Origin: Pseudoxanthomonas sangjuensis
GTDB lineage: Bacteria; Pseudomonadota; Gammaproteobacteria; Xanthomonadales; Xanthomonadaceae
NCBI RefSeq assembly: GCF_010211755.1
Contig: NZ_PDWR01000018.1
Location: forward strand, 1 to 64,000
Length of the DNA stretch: 64,000 nucleotides
Reading direction: 5' to 3'
The translations under genes were made by a program, and so were the position numbers. Of this stretch, positions 55,450 to 64,000 are shown one piece after another. Every line of letters starts with the position of its first letter. The stretch's first letter is position 1. The notes under the pieces were generated by a model. That model did not search any database. It was not told the DNA's origin and was given only the letters and a program-made list of their open reading frames with translations.

Positions 55450-56732
55450 AAATCCTCGTCATCGGTTCCGGCGGCCGCGAACACGCCCTCGCCTGGAAGC
55501 TCGCGCAGTCGCCGCGCGTGAGCGAAGTGATCGTCGCGCCCGGCAACGCCGGCACCGCGACCGAAGCGAAGTGCCGCAACGCCGCGGTCAAGGTCACCGA
55601 CCTCGACGGACTGCTGGCGCTGGCGCGGGACGAGGCGGTGGCGCTGACCGTGGTCGGCCCGGAAGTGCCGCTGGTCGCCGGCGTCGTCGACAAGTTCCGC
55701 GCCGCCGGCCTGCGCATCTTCGGACCGACCGCCGCCGCCGCGCAGCTGGAAGGCAGCAAGGCCTTCGCCAAGGATTTCCTGCGCCGCCGCGGCATCCCCA
55801 CCGCGTTCTACGCGGTGCACACCGACGTCGACGCCGCGCTGGACTACGTGCGCAGGAAGGGCGCGCCGATCGTCATCAAGGCCGACGGCCTGGCCGCGGG
55901 CAAGGGCGTGATCGTGGCAATGACCATCGGGGAAGCCGAGGCCGCGGTGCGCGACATGCTGTCGGGCAACGCCTTCGGCGATGCCGGCGCGCGCGTGGTG
56001 ATCGAGGAATTCCTCGACGGCGAGGAAGCCAGCTTCATCAGCATGGTCGACGGCCGCACCGCGCTGCCGATGGCCACCTCGCAGGACCACAAGCGCGTCG
56101 GCGACGGCGACACCGGCCCCAACACCGGCGGCATGGGCGCGTATTCGCCGGCGCCGGTGGTCACCCCGGAAGTGCACGCGCGGATCATGCGCGAAGTGGT
56201 CGAGCCGACCGTCGCCGGGATGATCGCCGAAGGCACGCCGTTCACCGGCTTCCTCTACGCCGGGCTGATGATCGACAAGGCCGGCGCACCGAAGGTGATC
56301 GAGTTCAACGTGCGCTTCGGCGACCCGGAGACGCAGCCGGTGATGCTGCGCCTGCGCTCCGACCTGGTGGACCTGGTCGAAGCGGCGATCGACGGCCGCC
56401 TGCACGAAGTCGAAGCCGAGTGGGACCCGCGCCCGTCGCTGGGCGTGGTGATGGCCGCCGAGGGCTACCCGGAGTCGCCGCGCAGCGGCGACGTGATCGA
56501 TTCGTGGGACGTGCCCGACGTCGAGGGCACCAAGGTCTTCCACGCCGGCACGAAGCTGGAGAACGGCAACATCGTCACCAGCGGCGGCCGCGTGCTGTGC
56601 GTCTGCGCGCTCGGCGACAGCGTCGCCGACGCGCAGCGCAAGGCCTACGCCGAAGTCGCCGGCATCTCCTGGCACGGCGAATTCCACCGCCACGACATCG
56701 GCTGGCGGGCGATCGCCCGCGAGCAGGGCTAG
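55446..56732 (+). CDS. purD: Phosphoribosylamine-glycine ligase
   Basis: Second step of purine synthesis. The 428-residue ATP-grasp enzyme starts [31 protein letters not shown] is the nucleotide loop, and [11 protein letters not shown] and the [14 protein letters not shown] block are family signatures. Its start overlaps the lipoprotein stop. All usual domains are present. Confidence 0.97.
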   Translation: [428 protein letters not shown]

Positions 56733-56750
56733 GCCCGGAGGCTCGGCCGG

Positions 56751-57020
56751 TCAGCCGGCCGGCTCCTCGGGCCGGAGCGACGCGGCCAGCTCCTCGAAAT
56801 CGGCGATCGCCGTTTCCAGCGCGTCGTGCAATTCGCCCTGGCGCTGCATCAGCTCCTCGATGCGCCCCGCGCGCTTCAGCGCGGACAGCTCGCCGTCGAA
56901 CTGCATCCACTTCGCGGTCAGCAGTTCCACGTTGTTCTTGGCGTAGTGCCGCATCTCCTTGAGCTGGGTCAGCGTGTCGTTGACGTGGTCCAGCGGCGTC
57001 TTGACGATCTCCTCGGACAT
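56751..57020 (-). CDS. Small coiled-coil protein
   Basis: An 89-residue protein with GAGG six bases before the ATG at 57020. From residue 12 to 80 it is strongly helical with heptad-like hydrophobic spacing (TLTQLKEMRHYAKNNVELL, MQRQGELHDALETAIADFEEL), so a coiled coil is likely. The N-terminus is acidic and there is no membrane segment. I do not recognise the family. It is convergent to purD and lies between purD and the diguanylate cyclase. Confidence 0.65.
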   Translation of the reverse strand: MSEEIVKTPLDHVNDTLTQLKEMRHYAKNNVELLTAKWMQFDGELSALKRAGRIEELMQRQGELHDALETAIADFEELAASLRPEEPAG

Positions 57021-57144
57021 GGAAAACCTCCTGCCTCGGTCGCGAGCGCAGGGTAGTCGCGCAAAGCTGGCTGGCAGCCGAACGAAGCGGCGGAAGATCA
57101 AGGCCTCGTGAAGGCCGCAGGGCCGCGCCGCACGGCGCCATGCC

Positions 57145-58983
57145 TCAGCCGCCCGCCTGCCCGTCCGCGCGCTCCACGGCCGGCGCGACCGGCCGGATCC
57201 GCCACGTGTTGCGCCCGGCCTGCTTGGCGGCGTACAGCGCGGCATCGGCCACGGCCAGCAGCGTCGTCGCCTCGGTGGGCGCGTCCGCGTAGGCGATGCC
57301 GATGCTGGTGGTGGCCGCGACCCAGGTTCCGCCGGCGTCGATGCCGCGGCGCATCTGGGCGACCAGCTTGCGCGCCACCGTTTCGGCGGCGTCGGGCAAC
57401 GCGGCGTCCTCGATCACCACCACGAATTCGTCGCCGCCCAGGCGCGCCACCAGATCGGTGGCGCGAACGCATTTGGCCAGCCGCCGGGCGAAGGTGCGCA
57501 GCACCTGGTCGCCGGCGGCATGGCCCCAGGTGTCGTTGATGCCCTTGAAGTGGTCCACGTCCAGGTACATCAGGGCGAGCGGCGCGCCATGGCGCTTCAG
57601 CCGCAGCAACGACAGCTCGAGGCGCTCGTTGAACTGGCGGCGGTTGGCCAGGCCGGTCAGCGCATCCACGCGCGCCAGCCGTTCCAGTTCGCGACGGTTC
57701 GCTTCCAGCTCGGCTTCGGCGGCCACGCGACCGGAAACATCGCGGCCGCTGTAGATGATGTCCATGCCTTCCCCGTCGATGCTGGGGATCGGCCGGGTCA
57801 CCGCTTCGATCCAGACGAAATGCCCGTCCTTGTGTTGCATCCGATAAACCTCGGTGCGCGGCTGGCCGCTGGCGAGCACTTCCTCCATGACCTGCGCCTG
57901 CTTGGCGCGGTCGTCGGGATGGACCAGGCTCCAGCGCAGGCCCAGCATCTCCTCGGGCGACCAGCCCAGGATGTCGAGCGCCGCCGGCGACACGTACAGG
58001 CGCTCGCCATCGGCCCGCATCCGCACGATCACGTCGTGCGAATAGTCGGCGAGCATGCGGAAGCGCAGCTCGCCTTCGCGCAGGCGCGCGATGAGGCGCC
58101 TGCGCTCGGCCATGGCCAGCGCCACCGGAAACGTCATCAGGCACGCGCCGGCGATGTAGAGCTGCAGCATGGCGATATGCCCGGCGCTGCCGAGTGCGCC
58201 CAGCGGCGAGATCGGCCCCCTGCCCATGGCCGTGGCGACGCTGCCGGTGAGGCCGAACAGCAGGATGCCCACGGCCACGCCTGCGAAGCCGTGGCGGAAC
58301 GCGGCCAGCAGCAGCGGCGGATAGGCAAGGAACAGCACCGGATAGCGCAGATTGAACACCACCGCGCTCACCGCGGCGACCAGCAGCATGGCGGCGGCGA
58401 ACGACCAGCGCCGCTCGCGCGCGGTGAACAGGGCACGGCCCTCGCGAAGCGCCACCAGCGTCGCGGTGGCGAAGATCACCATGCCCACCACGTGCGCCGC
58501 GTACCAGGCGACGAAACCGGCGAGGAAATGGGTCCTGCCGAACAGCGCGTTCACGCCGGTCGCCAGCAACCCCGACGCCGCGCATGCGACCAGCGTGGCG
58601 GCCGTGGCGATGCCGCCCAATTCGATCCAGCGCCTGGGATCGCCGATGTCCGGCACGCGCCGGCGCACCACGATGGCGACGATCGATACTTCGACGATGT
58701 CCACCAGGCTGATCGCGACAGCGTGCACCGGCGCGCTGCCCGACAGCAGCCGCGCAAGCACGTCGGCGAGCAGGCCGGCGACGGCGTACCGGGGCCAGTG
58801 CGGCGTGGGCCGCATCAGCAACCAGCCGGTCAGGAACCCGTTGCCGAACCAGACCGCGGACAGTTCTCCCGGTCCGTGCGCGAACTCGAGCATCAGCCAA
58901 TCCAGCAGGCCGATCAGCACGGCCACGGCAAGGACATCACGCCAATAGCGCATCGGTGTCGGTGTCGGAACGGTTGCATTCAT
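57145..58983 (-). CDS. Membrane diguanylate cyclase: MASE1-like sensor, PAS, GGDEF
   Basis: Makes the second messenger c-di-GMP. The 612-residue protein starts at 58983 with GGAGGT five bases upstream. Residues about 10-300 hold eight or so membrane helices (MASE1-like). A PAS domain follows (about 315-430: FRMLADYSHDVIVRMRADG, GWSPEEMLGLRWSLVHPDDR, HKDGHFVWIEAVTRP), then the GGDEF domain. The signature GGDEF is at 516-520, so it is active, and RATD at 507-510 is the inhibitory I-site, so feedback by c-di-GMP is expected. The ligand sensed is unknown. Confidence 0.93.
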   Translation of the reverse strand: MNATVPTPTPMRYWRDVLAVAVLIGLLDWLMLEFAHGPGELSAVWFGNGFLTGWLLMRPTPHWPRYAVAGLLADVLARLLSGSAPVHAVAISLVDIVEVSIVAIVVRRRVPDIGDPRRWIELGGIATAATLVACAASGLLATGVNALFGRTHFLAGFVAWYAAHVVGMVIFATATLVALREGRALFTARERRWSFAAAMLLVAAVSAVVFNLRYPVLFLAYPPLLLAAFRHGFAGVAVGILLFGLTGSVATAMGRGPISPLGALGSAGHIAMLQLYIAGACLMTFPVALAMAERRRLIARLREGELRFRMLADYSHDVIVRMRADGERLYVSPAALDILGWSPEEMLGLRWSLVHPDDRAKQAQVMEEVLASGQPRTEVYRMQHKDGHFVWIEAVTRPIPSIDGEGMDIIYSGRDVSGRVAAEAELEANRRELERLARVDALTGLANRRQFNERLELSLLRLKRHGAPLALMYLDVDHFKGINDTWGHAAGDQVLRTFARRLAKCVRATDLVARLGGDEFVVVIEDAALPDAAETVARKLVAQMRRGIDAGGTWVAATTSIGIAYADAPTEATTLLAVADAALYAAKQAGRNTWRIRPVAPAVERADGQAGG

Positions 58984-59120
58984 GCCGACCTCCGATCCCA
59001 GAGATCCGCCGGCATCATAACAGTGGCGTTCGACGCGCGGAAACCCGGTCGCCCCCATAACGGCCGGCAAGGCATGCGGGCGGGCCGATCTGCTAGTCTG
59101 CGCCGACCCGGGGAGGCCGC

Positions 59121-61049
59121 ATGTCCAGCTACAGCCAGTTTTCGCTACTGACCCAGCGACGCTTCCTGCCCTATTTCGCCGTGCAGTCGCTGGGCGCGTT
59201 CAACGACAACGTGTACCGGCAGGCGATCATCGGCCTGCTGACCTACATGGCGGTCGGCACCGCGGACAAGTCGCTGTACGCGATGCTGGCGCCGGCGATC
59301 TTCATCCTGCCCTACTTCCTGTTCTCGGCGATCGCCGGGCAGGTCGCCGAGAAACTGGAGAAGCAGCGGCTGATCGTGATCACCACGACGATGGAGATCG
59401 CGATCATGTCGGTGGCCGCGCTCGGCTTCGTGCTGCAGAACATGGCGATCCTGCTGGCGGCGCTGTTCGCCACCGGCCTGCAGTCCACGCTGTTCGGGCC
59501 GGTGAAGTATTCGATCCTGCCGTCGGTGCTGGCGCCGGAAGAACTGACCGGCGGCAACGGCCTGGTCGAGATGGGCTCCTCGATCAGCATCCTGGCCGGC
59601 ATGATCTTCGGCGGCATGATCTTCCAGCTGGCCGGCGCCAACGGCCCCTGGGTCGCCGGGCTGTCGGTGATCCTGCTGGCCATCGCCGGCAACGTGGTGG
59701 CGCGCAAGGTCCCGAGGGTCGATGCCGGCGCGCCGGAACTGAAGATCAACTGGAATCCCCTGCCCGAATCGCTGGCGATCATGCGCCTGGCGCGCAAGCA
59801 GCTGGCGGTGCGCAATTCGGTGCTGGGCGTGTCGTGGTTCTGGTTCTTCGGCACGATGCTGACTTCGCAGTTGCCGGTCTATGCCGAACTGCAGCTGGGC
59901 GCATCGCCGCAGGACAATTCGCTGTACATCCTCGCGCTGGCACTGTTCTCGATCGGCGTCGGCGTCGGTTCGCTGCTCTGCGAGAAACTCTCCGGGCGCA
60001 TCGTCGAGATCGGCCTGGTGCCGCTGGGCGCCATCGGCATGAGCGCCTTCCTGCTGGACCTGTACTTCGCCCGCCCCGGCGCGGCGCCGGCCGGCGGCCT
60101 GGGCGTCGCGGAGTTCGTCCGTACCGCCGGCAGCGCGCGGATCATCGTCGACCTGACCGGCATCGGCCTGTTCATCGGCTTCTTCCTGGTGCCGCTGTTC
60201 GCGCTGATCCAGAGCCGCACGCCGAAATCCGAGCTGTCGCGCGTCATCGCCGGGCTCAACATCCAGAACTCGCTGTTCATCGTGCTGGCGGCGGCGGTCG
60301 GCATCGCCGCGCAGCGCCTGTTGCACTGGACGATCCCGCAGCTGTTCCTGGCGCTGGCGATCGCGAACGCCGCCGTCGCGATCTGGATCTTCGCCATCGT
60401 CCCCGAATTCCTGATGCGCTTCCTCAGCTGGCTGCTGGTGCGCACGCTGTACCGGCTGCGCCTGCACGGCATCGAGAAGCACGTGCCGGACGAAGGCGCG
60501 GCGCTGCTGGTCTGCAACCACGTCAGCTACATGGACGCGCTGATCCTGTCGGCCAGCATCCCGCGTCCGGCGCGCTTCGTGATGTACTACCGGATATTCA
60601 ACATCCCGGTGCTGAGCTGGATCTTCCGCACCGCGAAGGCGATCCCGATCGCCGGGGCGCGCGAGGATCCGGAGCTGATGCAGCGCGCCTTCGACGAGAT
60701 CGACGCGGCGCTCGCCGAAGGCGAACTGGTCTGCATCTTCCCCGAGGGCGCGCTGACCAAGGACGGCGGAATCGCGCCGTTCAAGTCCGGCGTGGAGAAG
60801 ATCCTCGGTCGCGCCCTCGAGAACGGCAGGCCGGTGCCGGTCGTGCCGATGGCGCTGCGCGGCATGTGGGCCAGCATGTGGAGCCGCCGCGGCATGCTTG
60901 ACGAAAGCACGCGACTGGGCCGCATGCGCGTACCGCGCCGCTTCCGCGCGCACGTGGACGTGGCCGCGGCCGAGCCCGTCGACGGCGCGACCGCCACCGC
61001 GGAGTCGCTGGAGGCGAAAGTGCGCGAGCTGCGGGGCGCTGCCGCCTGA
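59121..61049 (+). CDS. MFS transporter fused to a PlsC-type acyltransferase (LplT-Aas-like)
   Basis: A 642-residue protein. The first 400 residues are a major-facilitator transporter (FLPYFAVQSLGAFNDNVYRQAI, several helices, KYSILPSVLAPEELTGGNGLVE, as in LplT lysophospholipid flippases). The rest is a glycerolipid acyltransferase: NHVSYMD at 466-472 (catalytic His467, Asp472) and FPEGALTKDGG as substrate block. It should import and re-acylate lysophospholipids. The AMP-ligase domain found in longer Aas-like fusions is absent. The upstream gene is divergent. Confidence 0.88.
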   Translation: MSSYSQFSLLTQRRFLPYFAVQSLGAFNDNVYRQAIIGLLTYMAVGTADKSLYAMLAPAIFILPYFLFSAIAGQVAEKLEKQRLIVITTTMEIAIMSVAALGFVLQNMAILLAALFATGLQSTLFGPVKYSILPSVLAPEELTGGNGLVEMGSSISILAGMIFGGMIFQLAGANGPWVAGLSVILLAIAGNVVARKVPRVDAGAPELKINWNPLPESLAIMRLARKQLAVRNSVLGVSWFWFFGTMLTSQLPVYAELQLGASPQDNSLYILALALFSIGVGVGSLLCEKLSGRIVEIGLVPLGAIGMSAFLLDLYFARPGAAPAGGLGVAEFVRTAGSARIIVDLTGIGLFIGFFLVPLFALIQSRTPKSELSRVIAGLNIQNSLFIVLAAAVGIAAQRLLHWTIPQLFLALAIANAAVAIWIFAIVPEFLMRFLSWLLVRTLYRLRLHGIEKHVPDEGAALLVCNHVSYMDALILSASIPRPARFVMYYRIFNIPVLSWIFRTAKAIPIAGAREDPELMQRAFDEIDAALAEGELVCIFPEGALTKDGGIAPFKSGVEKILGRALENGRPVPVVPMALRGMWASMWSRRGMLDESTRLGRMRVPRRFRAHVDVAAAEPVDGATATAESLEAKVRELRGAAA

Positions 61050-61238
61050 GTCCGCGGCGCCCGCGCGGACGCGGCGCGGGCGAAGAGGGCCGGCCATCGC
61101 CACCGCGCAGCCGGCAACTGGCGCGGCCTTCGCGGCGGCTTTGCCGCGCGCAACGATTGGGTTAGGCTGACCGCGTGGCCGAGGACCGCGACGCGTCGCG
61201 TCGCGCTCGACCGCTTCGACAGCATCGGGGAACATGCC

Positions 61239-61532
61239 ATGAACCAGGCTCCGCCACCGGGCGGCCAGTACGAATACGTTCCGAACCGCCTGGTCTGGGC
61301 GATCCTCACCACGCTGTTCTGCTGCCTGCCGCTGGGCATCGTGTCGATCGTCTACGCCGCGCAGGTAGACGGCAAGCGCGCCGCCGGCGACATCACCGGC
61401 GCCCGCGAGGCCTCGCGCAAGGCCGGACTGTGGGCGATCCTGTCGGTGATCGTCGGGCCGGTGCTGTGCCTGCTGTGGCTGCTCTTCTTCGGCGGCCTGG
61501 CGGTGCTGGGCAGCCTGGCTGGCGCGCACTAG
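61239..61532 (+). CDS. CD225/dispanin-family small membrane protein 1
   Basis: A 97-residue protein with a Pro-rich N-terminus (MNQAPPPGGQYEYVPN) and two membrane helices. LVWAILTTLFCCLPLGIVSIVYAAQVDGK is the CD225 core, followed by GDITGAREASRKAGLWAILS and a final helix. This is the bacterial relative of animal IFITM proteins. Function in bacteria is not settled. Similar to the next gene, hence a probable duplication. Confidence 0.88.
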   Translation: MNQAPPPGGQYEYVPNRLVWAILTTLFCCLPLGIVSIVYAAQVDGKRAAGDITGAREASRKAGLWAILSVIVGPVLCLLWLLFFGGLAVLGSLAGAH

Positions 61533-61585
61533 GCCCGGATACGCAGCCGACCGTTTCCGTTCACCACCCTGATGGAGAATTCCCG

Positions 61586-61954
61586 ATGAGCACGATCCCC
61601 CCGCCACCCGCCACGCCCGGCAACGTACCCAACCATCTGGTCTGGGCGATCATCGTCACCGTCCTATCGTTCGTCGTCTGCTGCTTCTCCTGCATCTCCA
61701 TCATCGGCATCGGCACCGGCATCGTCGCCATCGTCTTCGCCAGCAAGGTCAACAAACTGCTCGCCCAGGAACAGTTCGATGCAGCGCTGCAGGCGTCGAA
61801 GAACGCGAAGCTCTGGTCGTGGATCACCACCGGCATCCTGATCGTCGGCTTCCTGGTGTTCGTGGTCAGCTTCTTCGTCGGCGGCGGCATCGAAGGCCAG
61901 ATGGAACGCATGGAAGAGATTCGCAAGGCGATCGAAGCCGCGCAGCAGAGGTGA
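61586..61954 (+). CDS. CD225/dispanin-family small membrane protein 2
   Basis: A 122-residue protein with GATGGAG before the ATG at 61586. It has the same plan as its neighbour: Pro-rich start, NHLVWAIIVTVLSFVVCCFSC, then SKVNKLLAQEQFDAALQASKNAKLW and a second helix, with an extra charged C-terminal helix (GQMERMEEIRKAIEAAQQR). Its stop overlaps the DUF2752 start (GTGA), so the two are coupled. Divergence between the copies suggests an old duplication. Confidence 0.85.
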   Translation: MSTIPPPPATPGNVPNHLVWAIIVTVLSFVVCCFSCISIIGIGTGIVAIVFASKVNKLLAQEQFDAALQASKNAKLWSWITTGILIVGFLVFVVSFFVGGGIEGQMERMEEIRKAIEAAQQR

Positions 61955-62367
61955 ACGCGGCGCTGAAACCCCTGCAGATCGCGGGACTGGCGGCGGCCGC
62001 ATTCGCGGCCGTCGCCGGCTTCTGGCTGCTCCGCAATTTCGACCCGAACGCGGCGGGCAGCATCTTCCCGCCGTGCGCGTTCCGCGAACTGACCGGGTTC
62101 TACTGCGTCGGCTGCGGCGCGACCCGGATGCTGCACGCGCTGGTCCACCTCGACGTCCCGCGCGCTTTCTCGATGAACCCGCTGGCGATGCTGCTGCTGT
62201 CGGTTTCGCCGCTGCTGGCGGCGTGGAAGCTCGGCTGGCGGGCGACGGCGATGCAGCCCGTGATTGCCCTGCTGTCGCAGCCGCGCTTCTGGCTGGTGCT
62301 GCTGCCGGCGTACTGGATCGCGCGCAACCTGCCGTGGTTCCCCTTCACCTTGCTGGCGCCGGGTTGA
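61951..62367 (+). CDS. DUF2752 membrane protein
   Basis: A 138-residue protein starting with GTG. The family motif is clear: FPPCAFRELTGFYCVGCGATRMLHAL at about 36-61, holding the C-x9-CxxC cysteines and ATR, flanked by three membrane helices. DUF2752 proteins often neighbour CD225 or TM2 proteins, as here. Function is unknown. Confidence 0.9.
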   Translation: MNAALKPLQIAGLAAAAFAAVAGFWLLRNFDPNAAGSIFPPCAFRELTGFYCVGCGATRMLHALVHLDVPRAFSMNPLAMLLLSVSPLLAAWKLGWRATAMQPVIALLSQPRFWLVLLPAYWIARNLPWFPFTLLAPG

Positions 62368-62401
62368 GGACGACGCGCGGGGCCATGCGCCCGCAAGCGG
62401 G

Positions 62402-63301
62402 TCAGTTCACCCAACCGCCGATCACGAACACCGCCAGCACCGCCAGCCACAACAGCAGGATGCGCCAGACCAGGCTCATCGCGTCGCGCAGTTCCGGCAG
62501 TTCGCGCAACACCTGCACCATGCCTTCCTCGGCGTACTCCTCGGCCTCCTCCGCCAGTTCGCTTCTGACGCTGGCGCGCGCGGCCGCGCCAAGGAAACCG
62601 CTGTCCAGATTCATGCGGTCGCCGCCGGCGCCGCGCCAGGCCTGGCGCACCACGTCGAAGTTGCCGACCAGCGCCATGCCCAGCGTCATCAGCTGCGCCA
62701 CCAGCCATTCCAGCAGCGCGCACAGGCCGCGCACGCCGGCGCGGTTGCCTTCCGGCAGCGTCGCGGAGAATTCGCCGGCGCTGGCGCATTCGACCAACCG
62801 GTACAACAGCGCGCCGAACGGGCCCAGCAGCAGGAACCACAGCAGCACGCCGAACCAGCGCTTCAGCGCGCTGCCGAACACCGCCTCGACCAGCGCCGGG
62901 CCGTCGCTGCGCACGCTTTCGCCCTGCGGCCACAGGTTCGCGATCGCCGCGTTGCGCGAGGCCGCGTCGTGGCTGTCCATCACCGCCTCGACGTCGACGT
63001 CGAGGTCGCGCGGGCCCCAGGCGTAGACCAGCACGAGGATGTCGAACAGCAGGCCCGGCAAGCCGATCCACGGCTTGTCCAGCCACCATTGCAGCAAGCC
63101 TGCGGCCAGCAGCGGCGGCAACAGCGCCAGCGCGATGCCGAAGCGCCCGCGCCAGAAACCGCTGCGCCCGGCGATGGCGTCGCCGCCCAGCCAGCGCAAC
63201 CACCGCCCGTACCAGTCGTAGCGGCGCAACGCATTCACCGTGGACGGGGCCACGTGGCCGAGTACCAGGGCAATGACGACCGCGACCAGCGTGATGGACA
63301 T
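62402..63301 (-). CDS. ampE: AmpE-like inner-membrane protein
   Basis: A 299-residue protein with about four membrane helices: at the N-terminus (SITLVAVVIALVLGHVAPS), 52-72, 155-178 and the C-terminus. RRYDWYGRWLRWLGG, GLPGLLFDILVLVYAWGPRDL and the long charged middle fit the AmpE/CobD-like family, linked to beta-lactamase regulation and peptidoglycan sensing. No ampD or ampG is in the window. The name rests on family similarity. Confidence 0.7.
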   Translation of the reverse strand: MSITLVAVVIALVLGHVAPSTVNALRRYDWYGRWLRWLGGDAIAGRSGFWRGRFGIALALLPPLLAAGLLQWWLDKPWIGLPGLLFDILVLVYAWGPRDLDVDVEAVMDSHDAASRNAAIANLWPQGESVRSDGPALVEAVFGSALKRWFGVLLWFLLLGPFGALLYRLVECASAGEFSATLPEGNRAGVRGLCALLEWLVAQLMTLGMALVGNFDVVRQAWRGAGGDRMNLDSGFLGAAARASVRSELAEEAEEYAEEGMVQVLRELPELRDAMSLVWRILLLWLAVLAVFVIGGWVN

Positions 63302-63342
63302 GGGACCTCCCTCCCGGGCCGGATTCTAGCCGAGGCCGGCGT

Positions 63343-64000
63343 TCAACCGCCGTGAGCGCGTTGCCGGTGCCAATGCTCGATCAGCGAGCGCGCGATCGAT
63401 ATGCGCGGCGACAGCAGCAGGCCGTCGCCGCCATCGTCGGCGCGCCGCTGCAACGCCGCGCCGATCTCGTCGACGCCGAACCAGCGCGCGTCCTCCAGTT
63501 CGCCATCGACCTGCGGCGCGTCGGGGTGCGCATCGGCCTCGAAGCCGAGCATCAGCGCGCCGGGGAACGGCCACGGCTGCGCGGCGAGGTAGCGGCTGGC
63601 GGTCACGCGCACGCGGGTTTCCTCGAACACCTCGCGCGCCACGGTCTGCTCCAGCGTTTCGCCCGGCTCGACGAAACCGGCGACCAGCGAATAGCGCCGC
63701 GCCGGCCACGACGCCTGGCGGCCGAGCAGCAGGCGCTCGCCGTCGCTGACCGCGACGATCACCGCCGGGTCGACGCGCGGGTAGTGTTCGGCCGCGCACT
63801 GCGTGCAGTAGCCGAGATAGCCGGCGCGGCGGAATTGCACCGCACCACCGCACGCGCCGCAGTGGCGCGTGCGCGCGTGCCAGTGCAGCAACGCGCGCGC
63901 CAGCGCGAACAGGCCGGATTCGAACGCCGGCCACGTCGCCGCGGCGCGGCGCAGGTCGATGCGGGCGGGCGCATCGAACGCCAGCGTTTCGGCGCGGACC
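63343..64000 (-). CDS. nudC: NADH pyrophosphatase NudC, 5' end outside the window
   Basis: The visible part holds a zinc ribbon (CGACGG and CTQCAAEHYPRVDPAVI), then a Nudix hydrolase: GFVEPGETLEQTVAREVFEE is the Nudix box, and AAQPWPFPGALM the NudC-specific motif, close to SQPWPFPxS. It cuts NADH to NMNH and AMP and can decap NAD-capped RNA. The frame runs on to the window edge at 64000, so the N-terminus is missing. Confidence 0.92.
   Translation of the reverse strand, partial: VRAETLAFDAPARIDLRRAAATWPAFESGLFALARALLHWHARTRHCGACGGAVQFRRAGYLGYCTQCAAEHYPRVDPAVIVAVSDGERLLLGRQASWPARRYSLVAGFVEPGETLEQTVAREVFEETRVRVTASRYLAAQPWPFPGALMLGFEADAHPDAPQVDGELEDARWFGVDEIGAALQRRADDGGDGLLLSPRISIARSLIEHWHRQRAHGG

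Overview
The window looks like a chromosome segment of a high-GC gammaproteobacterium of the Xanthomonadaceae/Lysobacteraceae (Lysobacter, Luteimonas, Xanthomonas and relatives). The reasons are the very high third-position GC, the housekeeping order aroQ-accB-accC-prmA-DUF3426-fis-purH-purD, a long TonB-dependent receptor with the N-terminal style of that family, CRP/Clp-type and GTAG-type REP signals, and a Xanthomonas-like N-glycan degradation locus. The genus cannot be fixed from the sequence alone.

Layout. (1) 1-8.7 kb is a lower-GC integrated mobile segment. It holds the 3' end of an IS3-type transposase, a 5'-truncated winged-helix gene carrying three iteron-like palindromes, an oriT with an RP4-type nic sequence, a MobC-like protein and a relaxase, a PrtN-like small protein, a small membrane protein, a lipoprotein and one VirB6/TrbL-type channel protein. 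An AAA+ ATPase / subtilisin-like protease pair resembling IetA/IetS follows as cargo. No integrase and no other type IV secretion genes are in view. (2) 8.8-40.8 kb is a large glycan-utilisation locus: PNGase A-like amidase, glycosylasparaginase, two GH92 alpha-mannosidases, GH2 beta-mannosidase, three GH29 fucosidases, GH20, GH27, GH35, GH16, a TonB-dependent receptor, a LacI regulator, a PfkB sugar kinase, glucokinase, a CutC protein and a mannose isomerase-type epimerase. (3) 40.9-64 kb is housekeeping: groESL, a small XRE regulator, cutA-dsbD-tlpA, aroQ, accBC, prmA, fis, purH/purD, a diguanylate cyclase, an MFS-acyltransferase fusion, CD225 and DUF2752 membrane proteins, ampE and the start of nudC.

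How the genes work together. The enzymes of region 2 can in principle take a complex N-glycan from protein to monosaccharide: PNGase A and glycosylasparaginase release the glycan or its last GlcNAc from Asn, the exoglycosidases trim Fuc, Gal, GlcNAc and Man, GH2 splits the Man-beta-GlcNAc core, the epimerase turns mannose into fructose and the PfkB kinase phosphorylates it. Two recurring DNA motifs divide the locus: a LacI-type palindrome TTAGATCGATCTAA before the GH92, LacI and GH2 genes (with a half site before the receptor), and TGGTCCAA-type sites before the fucosidase/PNGase, GH16-GH29-GH35/GH27-GH20 and receptor/asparaginase promoters. A CRP/Clp consensus site lies in the receptor/asparaginase divergent region. 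The regulator of the second motif is not encoded here.

All functional calls come from reading motifs by eye; no database search was run.
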